Shown here one piece after another: positions 10,162-19,056 of a DNA stretch of 64,000 nucleotides. Numbering within the stretch: the first letter of the stretch is position 1; each line of letters begins with the position of its first letter. A program made the position numbers and the translations under genes. The notes under the pieces are model-generated. The model was not told the DNA's origin and did not search any database. It was given only the letters and a program-made list of their open reading frames with translations. The stretch is from contig NZ_CP025572.1 of the NCBI RefSeq assembly GCF_018336975.1, positions 1,388,560-1,452,559 of the forward strand, written 5' to 3'. Source of the stretch: Marinomonas sp. CT5 (lineage in GTDB: Bacteria; Pseudomonadota; Gammaproteobacteria; Pseudomonadales; Marinomonadaceae).

Positions 10162-10219
10162 ATGGAATTGATCTAGGTGTTGAATTAGCAGCTATATTTC
10201 TAGCCTGTTTTGTGACGAG

Positions 10220-10546
10220 CTAGGAATGTGCGTCAGCAAACGCTTTTATAAATGCTCGGTCTTTACTTGAAATAGTGTGATAACTAAGCCTTATATAGTG
10301 TTTATTATGTTCGTTAAAGACGTCTAATTTGGGGTCACATAGTATTTTAAGGGTAGCGGTTTTTCCCTCATGTATGGCTTTTAATTCCAGCTTCACTATT
10401 TTTGATCCTTGCAAACCATCCGGTGCTTCTATTTCTATCATGTCGGTTGAAATATGAGTGCAATGTATTGGCATGGTCACGCCATTAGTAAGATACAAGG
10501 AGCCTGTCCAAAAACAGCGGACATAAGGTGAACTTGAAATAGACAC
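10220..10546 (-). CDS. Hypothetical small beta-rich protein, possibly PilZ-like
   Basis: This 108-residue protein starts at a GTG (10546) with AGGAT about 7 nt upstream. It has an alternating beta pattern and a CTHISTDMIEIEAP segment reminiscent of the PilZ D/NxSxxG region, but the RxxxR c-di-GMP-binding arginines are not clearly present, so c-di-GMP binding should not be assumed. I recognise no firm family. It is convergent with the RRM gene; only 58 bp separate the two stops. Confidence 0.5.
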   Translation of the reverse strand: MSISSSPYVRCFWTGSLYLTNGVTMPIHCTHISTDMIEIEAPDGLQGSKIVKLELKAIHEGKTATLKILCDPKLDVFNEHNKHYIRLSYHTISSKDRAFIKAFADAHS

Positions 10547-10723
10547 AATGTTTATCCTATAGATGATGAAATAATTGAGTCATGATGACTTTATTAGGCG
10601 GTCATTATAGTGCAATAGAATAGAAGAGTGATAGCTTGAAAGGGTGAATACAAGTCGAGATGCCGTTGATTTTTAATGTGCAGCATCTCGATTTGAATTG
10701 ACAGTATAAAGGAAATGAATAAT

Positions 10724-12049
10724 TTAAGCTTGTTGTTTGATTGTATCTCCTAGCGCATTGATTAAGCTGTCGATCTCAGGCGCTTCTGTTGTAAAAGGTG
10801 GCGCCAATTGGATAGTGTCAGCGCCATAACGAACATAATAGCCTTTTTCCCACATGGCCATAGCAATTTGGAATGGGCGTTTTGCTGGTTCGCCGTCTAC
10901 TGGAGCAATGCTAATCCCAGCCGCAAAACCATAATTTCGAATATCGGTAATCATCGAACTGGCGTCTTTAAGTTGATGCACGCTGTTTTCCCATACTGAA
11001 CTCATGCTGTTAACGCGCTCGATTAAACCTTGCTTCTTAATCTCCTCAAGAGAAGCCAATCCGGCGGCACAGGCAATAGGGTGTGCTGAGTAAGTATAGC
11101 CATGCGGTATTTCCAGCATGTAGTCTGGGCCACCATTATCCATGAAGGTGTCGTAAATCTCTTGTTTAAAAGCCACAGCGCCCATTGGGATGACACCATT
11201 AGTGACTTGTTTTGCCATGGTAATCACGTCTGGCGTGACCCCAAAGGCCTCTGAGCCTGTTTTAGCCCCCATGCGACCAAACGCGGTAATGACTTCATCA
11301 AAGATCAGCAAGATATTATGCTGATCACAAATCTCCCGTAAACGTTGTAAGTAACCTTTTGGTGGCACGATCACACCAGCCGAGCCAGACATCGGCTCGA
11401 CAATAACGGCAGCAATGTTCGAAGCATCGTGCATCATGATTAGGTTAAGCAGATCATCTGCGCGTTCTTTGCCTTGCTCAGCCATACCTTTGGAAAATTC
11501 ACTGCCCGGAACTTGGGTGTGAGGAAGGTGATAAGACTCTAAACCTTGTCCATAAAGCGTGCGGTTTGCTGGAATGCCGCCAACGCTGAAACCGGAAATC
11601 CCAGCACCATGATAGCCTTTAGCACGGCCAATAAACTTGGTTTTTGTGCCCATGCCTTTTTTACGCCAATAAGCGCGAGCGACTTTTAATGCCGTATCAA
11701 CCGATTCTGAGCCGGAGCCTGTAAAGAAAATACGGTTTAACCCAGCTGGCATAAACTCTGTAATTTGCTCTGCTAACAAGAAGGATTTTTCATGACCGAA
11801 TTGAAAAGCAGGGGAGTAATCGAGGGTTTTGACTTGCTGTGCCACGGCTTCGTTAATAGCGGGAACGCTATGACCTAAGCCGCAAGTCCATAACCCAGAA
11901 AGTCCGTCAAAAACCTTTCTGCCATCGCTGTCGGTGTAATAATTTCCTGCTGCAGAGGTGATAATGCGAGGATCTTTTTTGAATTGGCGATTGCCCGTGT
12001 AGGCCATCCAATGTGCATCAAGTTGGGCTTGGGTTAAACGGTGACTCAT
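10724..12049 (-). CDS. Class III omega-amino acid:pyruvate aminotransferase
   Basis: This 441-residue PLP-dependent class III aminotransferase closely resembles beta-alanine:pyruvate transaminases: DGLSGLWTCGLGHSVPAI, FFTGSGSESVDTALKVAR, GYHGAGISGFSVGG, LLIFDEVITAFGRMG, and the Lys-containing TMAKQVTNGVIPMGAV. The reaction transfers an amino group from an omega-amino acid or amine to pyruvate. The precise donor is not determined. The gene stands alone, followed upstream by a 570-bp non-coding region shared with the divergent quorum-sensing synthase gene. Confidence 0.9.
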   Translation of the reverse strand: MSHRLTQAQLDAHWMAYTGNRQFKKDPRIITSAAGNYYTDSDGRKVFDGLSGLWTCGLGHSVPAINEAVAQQVKTLDYSPAFQFGHEKSFLLAEQITEFMPAGLNRIFFTGSGSESVDTALKVARAYWRKKGMGTKTKFIGRAKGYHGAGISGFSVGGIPANRTLYGQGLESYHLPHTQVPGSEFSKGMAEQGKERADDLLNLIMMHDASNIAAVIVEPMSGSAGVIVPPKGYLQRLREICDQHNILLIFDEVITAFGRMGAKTGSEAFGVTPDVITMAKQVTNGVIPMGAVAFKQEIYDTFMDNGGPDYMLEIPHGYTYSAHPIACAAGLASLEEIKKQGLIERVNSMSSVWENSVHQLKDASSMITDIRNYGFAAGISIAPVDGEPAKRPFQIAMAMWEKGYYVRYGADTIQLAPPFTTEAPEIDSLINALGDTIKQQA

Positions 12050-12617
12050 GGCATTTTCCCTCTATAAAGTTAAGTCTTAATAGAGTAAGAGTGCCGAGTA
12101 AATAATGTTTAGTAAATGTGATGTTATTTAATCTTACTTAATCTTTTAGTTAACTTATTTTTCTGGATCTAGCATATGTGTTTAGATTTTTCGTGAAAAT
12201 TTGCTGTGTGCCATTTTTACTATTTATTAAATATTATCGTGTGTATTTAATATTGATTTTTTGTTTTTTGGCTCTTCTTGTAAATAACCCTATCAATTCC
12301 TCATTACAATAAGTTGTGGTCTTTCTTTGTAAGAGGCCACAACACTCCTCAAAAAACTGAAAAGCTGCTTGCGGATGCTATAGATCAGTTTTGATAAATT
12401 TTATTGTAGCTTGTCGCTAATAAGGATCAGGATGAAGCCTAAATTCATTTTTTACTTTATGAAGTAGCAATAATGCTTTTTAGCCGCTTCTTTCCTCTTT
12501 CTATATAAGGCTCGTGGACAGGGTTTTGATATCTGGTTTTTCAATTCGTTAAGTGCCTTTTTCTTCTTTTTTGGGGCTTTCAAATTAAAAGTTCCATTTA
12601 GTATTTGGAGAAGATTA
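12050..12617. other. Non-coding region between the aminotransferase and the autoinducer synthase, with a hairpin
   Basis: This 568-bp AT-rich stretch separates two divergent genes and must hold both promoters. At 12313-12341 it contains a 10-bp stem (GTTGTGGTCT with AGGCCACAAC, one G-U pair) and a 9-nt loop with no following T-run, so it is not an obvious terminator. A T-rich stretch follows at 12540-12580. The last bases hold GGAG six to eight nt before the synthase ATG. I see no convincing ORF here. Confidence 0.55.
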
Positions 12618-13844
12618 ATGACGATCAATACCAATAAATACCCAAGTTATCTAGCAGAAAAAGTTAATAAGCACGTAAAGCGTTATTCTCAAGAATGGGG
12701 AGGGCGTCATATTATGCATGGTCTTAATCCAGAAAAATCATCGATTAAGATGATTAGTAATGATTATTTAGCTTTAGCTAATAACCCAGAAATAGTTGCA
12801 GCGCAGCACGATGTATTGAATAGTTTAGAAAACCTTGTGCTTATGTCTTCTATTTTTATGCATGGCGATAATCCGCAGCTCAATTTTGAAAGTCGTATGG
12901 CAGATTACATGGAGGCAGAAGAATCCGTTCTTTGTCAATCTGGGTATAACGCCAATGTCGGTTTGATACAGGCTATTGTTGAAGGGACTGATGCTCCTAT
13001 TTACATTGATATGATGGCGCATATGTCTCTTTGGGATGGCTCTCATTTTAGTAAAGCCTCCGTCCATCAATTTCGACACAATAATGTTGATCACCTCATA
13101 TCCTTGATTGACCGTCATGGGCCCGGTTTGGTGATGGTGGATTCTGTATACAGTACCAATGGCAGCGTATGTCCTTTAAAAGAGTTAGTGGAGAAAGCCT
13201 ATAAAAAAGACTGCATATTGCTAGTGGATGAATCTCACTCATTGGGAACACATGGCCCGAATGGACGAGGAATGGTGGTAGATTATGGTTTACAAGATAA
13301 GGTGATGTTTAGAACAGCAAGCTTGGCTAAGGCCTTTGCTGGGCGTGCTGGTATTATCACTTGTCCTGAGGGGTTTTCTGAATACTTTAAATTCACAGCT
13401 AAACCATCTATTTTTAGCTCTGCTTTGTTGCCTTATGAAATTGCAGGTTTGAATAAAACGCTGGATTTAATTATTGATGCGGACGATAGACGTGAGCGAC
13501 TTCATTATAATGCCAATTTTTTGAGGCAAGCTCTGAGTGATTTAGGTTACAAAACGGATGATTCACAATCGCAAATTATAGCGCTTGAATCAGGAACGGA
13601 GCGACAGACTATGGTATTAAAAGATGCACTAGAATCAAAAGGGGTATTTGGTTCGGTATTTTGTGCCCCTGCAACGGCTAAGAAGCGTGCATTAGTGCGT
13701 TTTTCTGTTAATTCCAGTTTAACTGATAGTGAGTTAAACCTTATTGTGGATGCATGTAAAAGTATTCGAGAAGCAGTAGGGTTAAGTCAGTGGCGTTCAA
13801 CTAGAAAACAATCTGCTATACCTCTCTCGCTTTCTATCGATTGA
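12618..13844 (+). CDS. cqsA: Alpha-hydroxyketone autoinducer synthase (CqsA/LqsA family)
   Basis: This 408-residue fold-type I PLP enzyme belongs to the alpha-oxoamine synthase superfamily. It shows the CqsA/LqsA pattern: MISNDYLALANNPEIV, the FMHGDNPQL segment, LVDESHSLGTHGPNGRG (PLP-binding D204 and H207) and SLAKAFAGRAG with the Schiff-base lysine K238. CqsA makes the (amino)ketone precursor of CAI-1 in Vibrio, and LqsA makes LAI-1 in Legionella, from an acyl-CoA and an amino acid derivative. The gene is convergent with a kinase and regulator pair, matching the Lqs arrangement of synthase beside sensor and regulator. The alternative, a KBL/BioF-type biosynthetic enzyme, is less likely because of the FMHGD motif and this context. 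The acyl chain of the signal cannot be read from sequence. Confidence 0.87.
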   Translation: MTINTNKYPSYLAEKVNKHVKRYSQEWGGRHIMHGLNPEKSSIKMISNDYLALANNPEIVAAQHDVLNSLENLVLMSSIFMHGDNPQLNFESRMADYMEAEESVLCQSGYNANVGLIQAIVEGTDAPIYIDMMAHMSLWDGSHFSKASVHQFRHNNVDHLISLIDRHGPGLVMVDSVYSTNGSVCPLKELVEKAYKKDCILLVDESHSLGTHGPNGRGMVVDYGLQDKVMFRTASLAKAFAGRAGIITCPEGFSEYFKFTAKPSIFSSALLPYEIAGLNKTLDLIIDADDRRERLHYNANFLRQALSDLGYKTDDSQSQIIALESGTERQTMVLKDALESKGVFGSVFCAPATAKKRALVRFSVNSSLTDSELNLIVDACKSIREAVGLSQWRSTRKQSAIPLSLSID

Positions 13845-13886
13845 TAGTGGGCAAAGATAAAGGTTTGGTCTTAATTTAACTTTTAT

Positions 13887-13923
13887 CTTCAGGGCTTTGT
13901 ATTACAGGCCCTGAAGAACTTTT
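13887..13923 (+). terminator. Rho-independent terminator after the autoinducer synthase gene
   Basis: A 9-bp perfect stem (CTTCAGGGC with GCCCTGAAG) is followed by AACTTTTTT. It lies between the convergent synthase and response-regulator genes. Confidence 0.85.
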
Positions 13924-14967
13924 TTAGGTTAAAGAGCCAGCTGAAGTATCATTCTGTAAATACTGTAGGAAAGAAAAAATTCGAGTAGTGTTTGTTAAGG
14001 TAGGGTTTATATCTACTTCACTGATAAAAGAAGCAATATAGGATTCTCGACCATCAATTCTGATGCTTGAGTGTAAGTATTTTTCCCAGTTTGTTTGCAT
14101 ATCTGGATGATAAAAACCATCTGCGCTTGAGAAGAGAGGTACTTTAGTTTGATTTTGTAAAGCGTCCAGTAATGCTTCTGGTGCATTAACATCCGTTGCA
14201 ACGTCCCTATGTGCTCTTAAATCATCTTGATTTAGTATCAGTAGCCTATGGGATTTACCTTGCTCGTCTACCATTAAAAAATCTAATGATGCCGCTTTTG
14301 ATTCTATGTTTAGATGATATTCTACGATATTTTCTTGCTCAATAATGGCAAAAAAATATGCCACTATTTCGGGATCATCAATCAAAGGACAGCTCACTTT
14401 TAGGCTTTCTCTGATGACTCGAGTCATATCATGAAAATACTCTTGCTGATAACGATGGATTAATTGATTTACTTGTGTAAAAACATTTTGAGTACTTTTT
14501 TTCAAATAATAATCTATTACCTTATTATTTAAGGCTTCAATAGCTATCTGTTCATCCGCTACGCCAGTGAGAAGGATTTTTTTTACATAAGGGTTATCAA
14601 TAGCTTTACACACGTCTAAACCGTTGTAGTCATGACTAGGCATTGCATAGTCAGTCACAAGAATGGAAGGCTCGGAAAAACGTTTGCCATCATGGGTTTT
14701 GTTTAGAATAGATTCTACATTGAGTTTATAGTGGTAAGAAACATGGTTATCAGCCCAAGAGTCATCTTTTTCAACCAAAGGTTGATATTGAGTCCTACCA
14801 TTTATGTAGTTGATAGCAGCTTTAGGATCAATAAAAGGTTTGTAAGCCACATTGGCTTCAAGTGCTAAAGGGATACTATTCAAAAAAGCTTGGTGATCGT
14901 CTAGAAAAACCACTGTAGTTGGATGGTAATAGGCATCAATCATTTTTTTATCAGAGTTAAGCATCAT
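13924..14967 (-). CDS. LqsR-like response regulator with expanded receiver and non-HTH output domain
   Basis: The 347-residue protein has a receiver core: the acidic pair D23-D24 in VVFLDDHQAF, the likely phospho-acceptor D106 in ILVTDYAMPS, T134 in KKILLTGVA, and K156/K157 in DYYLKKS. Between beta strands two and three there are about 40 extra residues (roughly 55-98), longer than a standard receiver. The C-terminal half (about 180-345) has no recognisable helix-turn-helix or GGDEF/EAL. Legionella LqsR has a similar length and also lacks a classical output domain, so I place it there by length, context and pattern. It abuts the kinase gene directly (its ATG follows the kinase stop), so the pair is surely cotranscribed. 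Confidence 0.7.
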   Translation of the reverse strand: MMLNSDKKMIDAYYHPTTVVFLDDHQAFLNSIPLALEANVAYKPFIDPKAAINYINGRTQYQPLVEKDDSWADNHVSYHYKLNVESILNKTHDGKRFSEPSILVTDYAMPSHDYNGLDVCKAIDNPYVKKILLTGVADEQIAIEALNNKVIDYYLKKSTQNVFTQVNQLIHRYQQEYFHDMTRVIRESLKVSCPLIDDPEIVAYFFAIIEQENIVEYHLNIESKAASLDFLMVDEQGKSHRLLILNQDDLRAHRDVATDVNAPEALLDALQNQTKVPLFSSADGFYHPDMQTNWEKYLHSSIRIDGRESYIASFISEVDINPTLTNTTRIFSFLQYLQNDTSAGSLT

Positions 14968-16299
14968 TTAAATTCCATCTTTTTTGAGTTGCTTAGGAAA
15001 GCTCAACACAAATTCTGTGTATTTTCCAAGCTCAGAGTAACACTTAATTTGGGCATTAAAACTTATTAATACTCTTTTGCAAAAAGCTAAACCAATTCCA
15101 GTACCTGAACCTCTGCTCTGGTTACTGGAAGAATAAAAATTTTCAAAAATCAAAAATCTATCCTGTAAGGGGATTCCTTTACCATTATCTTTGAAGAATA
15201 CGTGGTTTGCTTTGGCGTCCTTACTTAGAGTAATTTCAATAGTAGCTCCCTTGGCATCTTTCGTAAATGCTAAGGCATTTTTTATTAAATTGAAAACAAC
15301 ATGCATCATCAGTATATCTGATCCGAAAAACTCAAAGTCCTTGGTTAGGTTCATTTTGATAGTTCTTCGCTCTCGGTCTGAGTCGTATGGATATCGATGA
15401 ATCGCTTCTTTGATTACATCTGCCATCCAGATTCGCTTGAATTGCTCTGTATCAACTTTGGATTTTGATAAGTTCATCAAAAATATATCGATCACAGTGT
15501 TAGAGTGTATGGTTTCTTTTTCAATTTGTTCTACCGAGTGTGCTAGAACTTTAAAAATATCTGGTCTGATTTGATCCGTTACCAAATTGTGTGACTTAGC
15601 CAATTCATAGGCATGTATTAGTTTAGGTAAGTTTGTATTTAATCCATAAACATTGTTTTGTATAGTCATTAAAGGGGTTCTTAGCTCATGGCAAATTTCT
15701 GCTCCTACCGAAGCTAATACCTTGAGCTTTTCTTGTTTAAGTCGAATCGATTTATAGTTAAAAATGCTTCCAGCACTCACTAGAAACAGGTAGATAGGTA
15801 ATTGTATGAGGTAGTTACTTAACTCTATTTTATTTATTGTTAATGTATAAACTAATAAGGCAAATAATGACCCTATAAAAAACATAGTTATTGTTAATAT
15901 CCAATTATAAGTAATCAATATTAGTAAACTTAAACCCGCCATCGTTGACATTGCCCAAACAATATTTCCTTTATTCATCAATAACATATAGATGAAGAAA
16001 AAAGGAAGTGAATAGGTCATAGTAATGAACCAGTAAAGGTGACTATAAGGGCGTAGTGCCGCAGGCCAAACAGGAATAAAAGCAATTCCTAAAAAAAGAA
16101 GACTACCTAAAAGTCGTAGAGAGAAGTTCTCATAGGGTTGTGGAAAAACATAAGTCCATAGGTAATAGTACAAAGGGAAACCAATTGCGCCAACGAGGCC
16201 GATATAAAAAGCATAGGGAAAAGAATATTCAGCACTTTCTGAAAATGATCGCCTGATAAAGCTATAGATGGCATGGAATTGCATCTTAATGTATCGCAC
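14968..16299 (-). CDS. Six-TM sensor histidine kinase (CqsS/LqsS-like)
   Basis: The preferred start is a GTG at 16299 because a perfect AGGAGG lies 6 nt before it; a TTG 21 bp upstream would place that site inside the gene. The 443-residue protein has about six hydrophobic segments in its first 180 residues, then a HisKA domain with the phospho-acceptor His204 in EICHELRTPL, and a HATPase_c domain with N box (VVFNLIKNALAF), G1 (DNGKGIPL) and G2 (GSGTGIGLAFC). This N-terminal multi-TM sensor type is that of CqsS and LqsS, which bind alpha-hydroxyketones in the membrane. No receiver domain is fused, unlike Vibrio CqsS, and the separate regulator follows immediately, as in Legionella. Confidence 0.8.
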   Translation of the reverse strand: MRYIKMQFHAIYSFIRRSFSESAEYSFPYAFYIGLVGAIGFPLYYYLWTYVFPQPYENFSLRLLGSLLFLGIAFIPVWPAALRPYSHLYWFITMTYSLPFFFIYMLLMNKGNIVWAMSTMAGLSLLILITYNWILTITMFFIGSLFALLVYTLTINKIELSNYLIQLPIYLFLVSAGSIFNYKSIRLKQEKLKVLASVGAEICHELRTPLMTIQNNVYGLNTNLPKLIHAYELAKSHNLVTDQIRPDIFKVLAHSVEQIEKETIHSNTVIDIFLMNLSKSKVDTEQFKRIWMADVIKEAIHRYPYDSDRERRTIKMNLTKDFEFFGSDILMMHVVFNLIKNALAFTKDAKGATIEITLSKDAKANHVFFKDNGKGIPLQDRFLIFENFYSSSNQSRGSGTGIGLAFCKRVLISFNAQIKCYSELGKYTEFVLSFPKQLKKDGI

Positions 16300-16722
16300 T
16301 CTTTTCCTCCTTGAAAGCAATTAAATTTACATAGAGGCATAATACATGCTTTGCACTTCTTTAGTATCGAGTTAGTGTAATTATTTTATTGTCTTCTTAA
16401 GCTTGAAAACCGATTGATAAGGCTTAGTTTATTTAAGAATTTAGAGATAGTTAACTGGATGTCTTGTCTTTGTAATAACTTTATACCTACTAAAATCCAT
16501 TTTAATTAGTGGGTGAGTGAGTGGGATCCCTTTTATACAATGGATTGTTATGCCTTTAATCCTTAAATATTCTTTACGAAAATTTCAAGATTTGTAAGTT
16601 AAGTCCTTTATCGGCTGAAATCTTTATAAAATCAACCCCATTATTCTTTACAAAATGTCAGGAAGTTAAAACTGATTCACATGCTTAAATAAGCAGTTCT
16701 ACTATGAGTCCACAGGCCGCTT
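16300..16722. other. Promoter region of the sensor kinase and probable left boundary of the genomic island
   Basis: This 423-bp region is AT-rich and without a convincing ORF. Its right part contains two related strings, ATTCTTTACGAAA at 16569 and ATTCTTTACAAAAT at 16643, the second being an inverted match to a site at the other end of the island. Core-like sequence (kinase gene) lies left and foreign cargo (ABC-3C system) lies right, so the junction should be within it. Confidence 0.5.
16646..16656 (+). repeat. Candidate left-end inverted repeat of the island
   Basis: CTTTACAAAAT here is an exact inverted match of ATTTTGTAAAG at 40097-40107, between the recombinase operon and nth. At 11 bp in AT-rich DNA it could be chance; its position at both expected ends is the only support. 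Confidence 0.35.
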
Positions 16723-19056
16723 TTACATAGCATGTTTTGCTAAGGTTTGCATGTTGAGTGAACTTGTTTTAAGGCCTGCTCTGTCGAACCTGTAGCGCAT
16801 ATAAGCAGAGATATCATCCTCGTGAGAAGAGACAATCAACTGGCAATGCTTGAGTTCGCAACGGAGTAGGTCTGTCAAGGAAGCAATGTTGATTTCATCC
16901 AGAGATTGTGACGGGTCATCAATCAGGATGAGAGGTACCTTAGCGTAGACCTTATTAAGTGAAAGAAAGAAGGCAAGACTAAGAGCGGACACCTGGCCAG
17001 AACTCATAGACATGACTGCGTCGTGTTCAGATTTTTCGGCAGTCAGAAATCTCAACTGTGTACCCTCTCGGCTCTCGATAAACAGACCGAGGCCGCGCTG
17101 GTAGTTTTGGATCAGCCTGCCACTGTAGATGTGGAATATGAATTCGATAGCCGAAATTGTCTGATCGGTATAATTCTGCTCTGTTTTCTTCAGTGTGCTG
17201 CGGAGCTTTTCAATTTTACCTTGTGCTTTTTGAGCCGCCAGGATTTCTTTTTCGATAAGCTTAAGATCGGAAATACAGGTTTGGAGCCGAGAGTTTTGAG
17301 CCTCGTTTGCTTTAATCGATATGTACTGCTCTTTGTTCTTTAGATCTTCAGCCGTTATTATGTAGAAATCCTGCAGGTCTTTGAAGGCGCTGTTTGTTGT
17401 TTCTCGCCAGTCCTCCGGCAGTGCTAAAGCATCAGCTTCAACCTGTTTTTTATTCCTTAGAATCGCTTTGAGCTTTTCAAGTCGCTCATTTACTACATCA
17501 TCACTTTCCGTAAATGAGTCAGTAAATTGAATATTGTCGTTTTTCAACTTCTCCATTAGCTGGGTTATTGCTGGGAGCCGAAGCTTAATTTTGGTCAGCT
17601 CTGCATGAAGATTTGGTTTAAATGTAGGCTTGAGAGCCTTCAATCTGTCTTGGATAGGGATGTCGATGAGCTTCAGCTCAGCGTCCATAGCAGCGATTAG
17701 GTTAACTAGGTCCTTACCATCCTTGCTTAGTGATTCAGAGATCTGCTTGGTTCTTTCTTCAATGGCATCCACCATCGATTTGTGATCTTCCCAGTCAGTG
17801 CCACAGAGAGGGCACAACTGATCATCTGGATAGGACTTCTTGTGTTCATCAATCAGCTGCCTTTTCAGGTGTTCCAACTCGGCTATAACGTTCGCATTGG
17901 CGCTGCTTTTTTCGCTTAGGCTGTTTCGGGATTCAATTTGTAACTCAAACCACTCAAGGCGCCCATCCGCCCAGTTTGGTAGTGATTGGGCTTCTTCGAC
18001 CTTGATCATCGAGGCTCCGCGCTTGATGGTGGCCGCTGAACGATTCAGTTCATTGATCCCCTTCTTAATGACTTCAAGCCCATCAAGCTTCTCAAGGTCT
18101 TTACCGAACTGAGCTAAGCTTCTCAGAGATTCTTCGTTACGTTCGATGTCGGCATCAATTGCCTCGTTGTGAACCCTGGTTTTTATCGTGGCTTTGAGCG
18201 GTAAAAGGGCAATAATTTTGCGAACTGATTCCAGGTAGGCAGCATGATCTGATGCTGAGTATGTTGAGAATAGAATCTCCTTGTCCCATATTGGTTGGGC
18301 ATCAGTCGTTGAGAGTTTTTTGTACTCAATTATCCCAGTCTCTGCCTGCAATGTATCTTTTAGTGTGGCTATCTCTTCTTTAAGTGATAAAGCTTTTGCC
18401 GCGTATTCAGGATTGTTGATGTACCTTGTGAGTTTATTGTATATGGTGTTACAGCTTTCGATCTCAGTTTCGATATCGCTGATGTTGAAGAGGTTTCCTA
18501 GTTTATCCTTACGTTCGTCTACCCGAGTGTGTAACAGCCTGTTTTGCCCTTGCTCCAGATAGTTAAGGAAGGAAAAGTTCTCCCTGAAATTTTTTCCGAA
18601 AATTTCATCAAGGAAGTTGTTGTCGCGCTGATTGATCTCCGTGAAGTCGGACGACTCGAACTCTGGTAACTCGTAAAGTTTGAAGTTTTCGTACTTGTCC
18701 GCACGATTGTTTACTGGTTTTTTGAATATCGCGGCTGGGCAATGTCTGGCCAAAGCAAGTTTGCGATCATCGTTAATGAATTCAATTTTAATGCATAGGT
18801 CGTTATCGCCGGAGCGACTGTTCCAGAATAGATTGTCCGCGTAATTTCTCTTGTTACTGGTTAATAATGTATCGAATAGGTTTTGTATTCGATTGATCTG
18901 GCCGGTCAGCAGTAGTTCAATTGCGTCGAAGATACTTGTTTTACCATAGCCGTTAGGTCCATCCAGAGTTAGCAAGGACGATTCGCCAAGATCTAAGTAG
19001 ATATGCTTGAATGCTTTGAAGCTAGAGACTTCAATCTTGGATATTTTCCATTTCAT
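16723..19056 (-). CDS. SMC/Rad50-like ABC ATPase of an ABC three-component system
   Basis: This 777-residue ABC-superfamily ATPase has a Walker A at residues 33-41 (GPNGYGKTS), long coiled coils on both sides of a zinc-hook-like CPLCGTDW near residue 425, then a signature region MSMSSGQVSALSLAFFLSLN and a Walker B/D-loop LILIDDPSQSLDEIN near the C-terminus. It is the third gene of a set that overlaps by 26 bp with the middle gene. In ABC-3C systems the ATPase is thought to sense or process nucleic acid and to control an associated effector in conflict with phages; that is published family inference (Aravind group's ABC classification) and not shown here. The protein appears full length. Confidence 0.8.
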   Translation of the reverse strand: MKWKISKIEVSSFKAFKHIYLDLGESSLLTLDGPNGYGKTSIFDAIELLLTGQINRIQNLFDTLLTSNKRNYADNLFWNSRSGDNDLCIKIEFINDDRKLALARHCPAAIFKKPVNNRADKYENFKLYELPEFESSDFTEINQRDNNFLDEIFGKNFRENFSFLNYLEQGQNRLLHTRVDERKDKLGNLFNISDIETEIESCNTIYNKLTRYINNPEYAAKALSLKEEIATLKDTLQAETGIIEYKKLSTTDAQPIWDKEILFSTYSASDHAAYLESVRKIIALLPLKATIKTRVHNEAIDADIERNEESLRSLAQFGKDLEKLDGLEVIKKGINELNRSAATIKRGASMIKVEEAQSLPNWADGRLEWFELQIESRNSLSEKSSANANVIAELEHLKRQLIDEHKKSYPDDQLCPLCGTDWEDHKSMVDAIEERTKQISESLSKDGKDLVNLIAAMDAELKLIDIPIQDRLKALKPTFKPNLHAELTKIKLRLPAITQLMEKLKNDNIQFTDSFTESDDVVNERLEKLKAILRNKKQVEADALALPEDWRETTNSAFKDLQDFYIITAEDLKNKEQYISIKANEAQNSRLQTCISDLKLIEKEILAAQKAQGKIEKLRSTLKKTEQNYTDQTISAIEFIFHIYSGRLIQNYQRGLGLFIESREGTQLRFLTAEKSEHDAVMSMSSGQVSALSLAFFLSLNKVYAKVPLILIDDPSQSLDEINIASLTDLLRCELKHCQLIVSSHEDDISAYMRYRFDRAGLKTSSLNMQTLAKHAM

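Noticed and set aside
12313..12341. A Qrr-type small RNA near the quorum-sensing genes
   Set aside because: There is no T-run after the hairpin and no resemblance to the conserved Qrr core.
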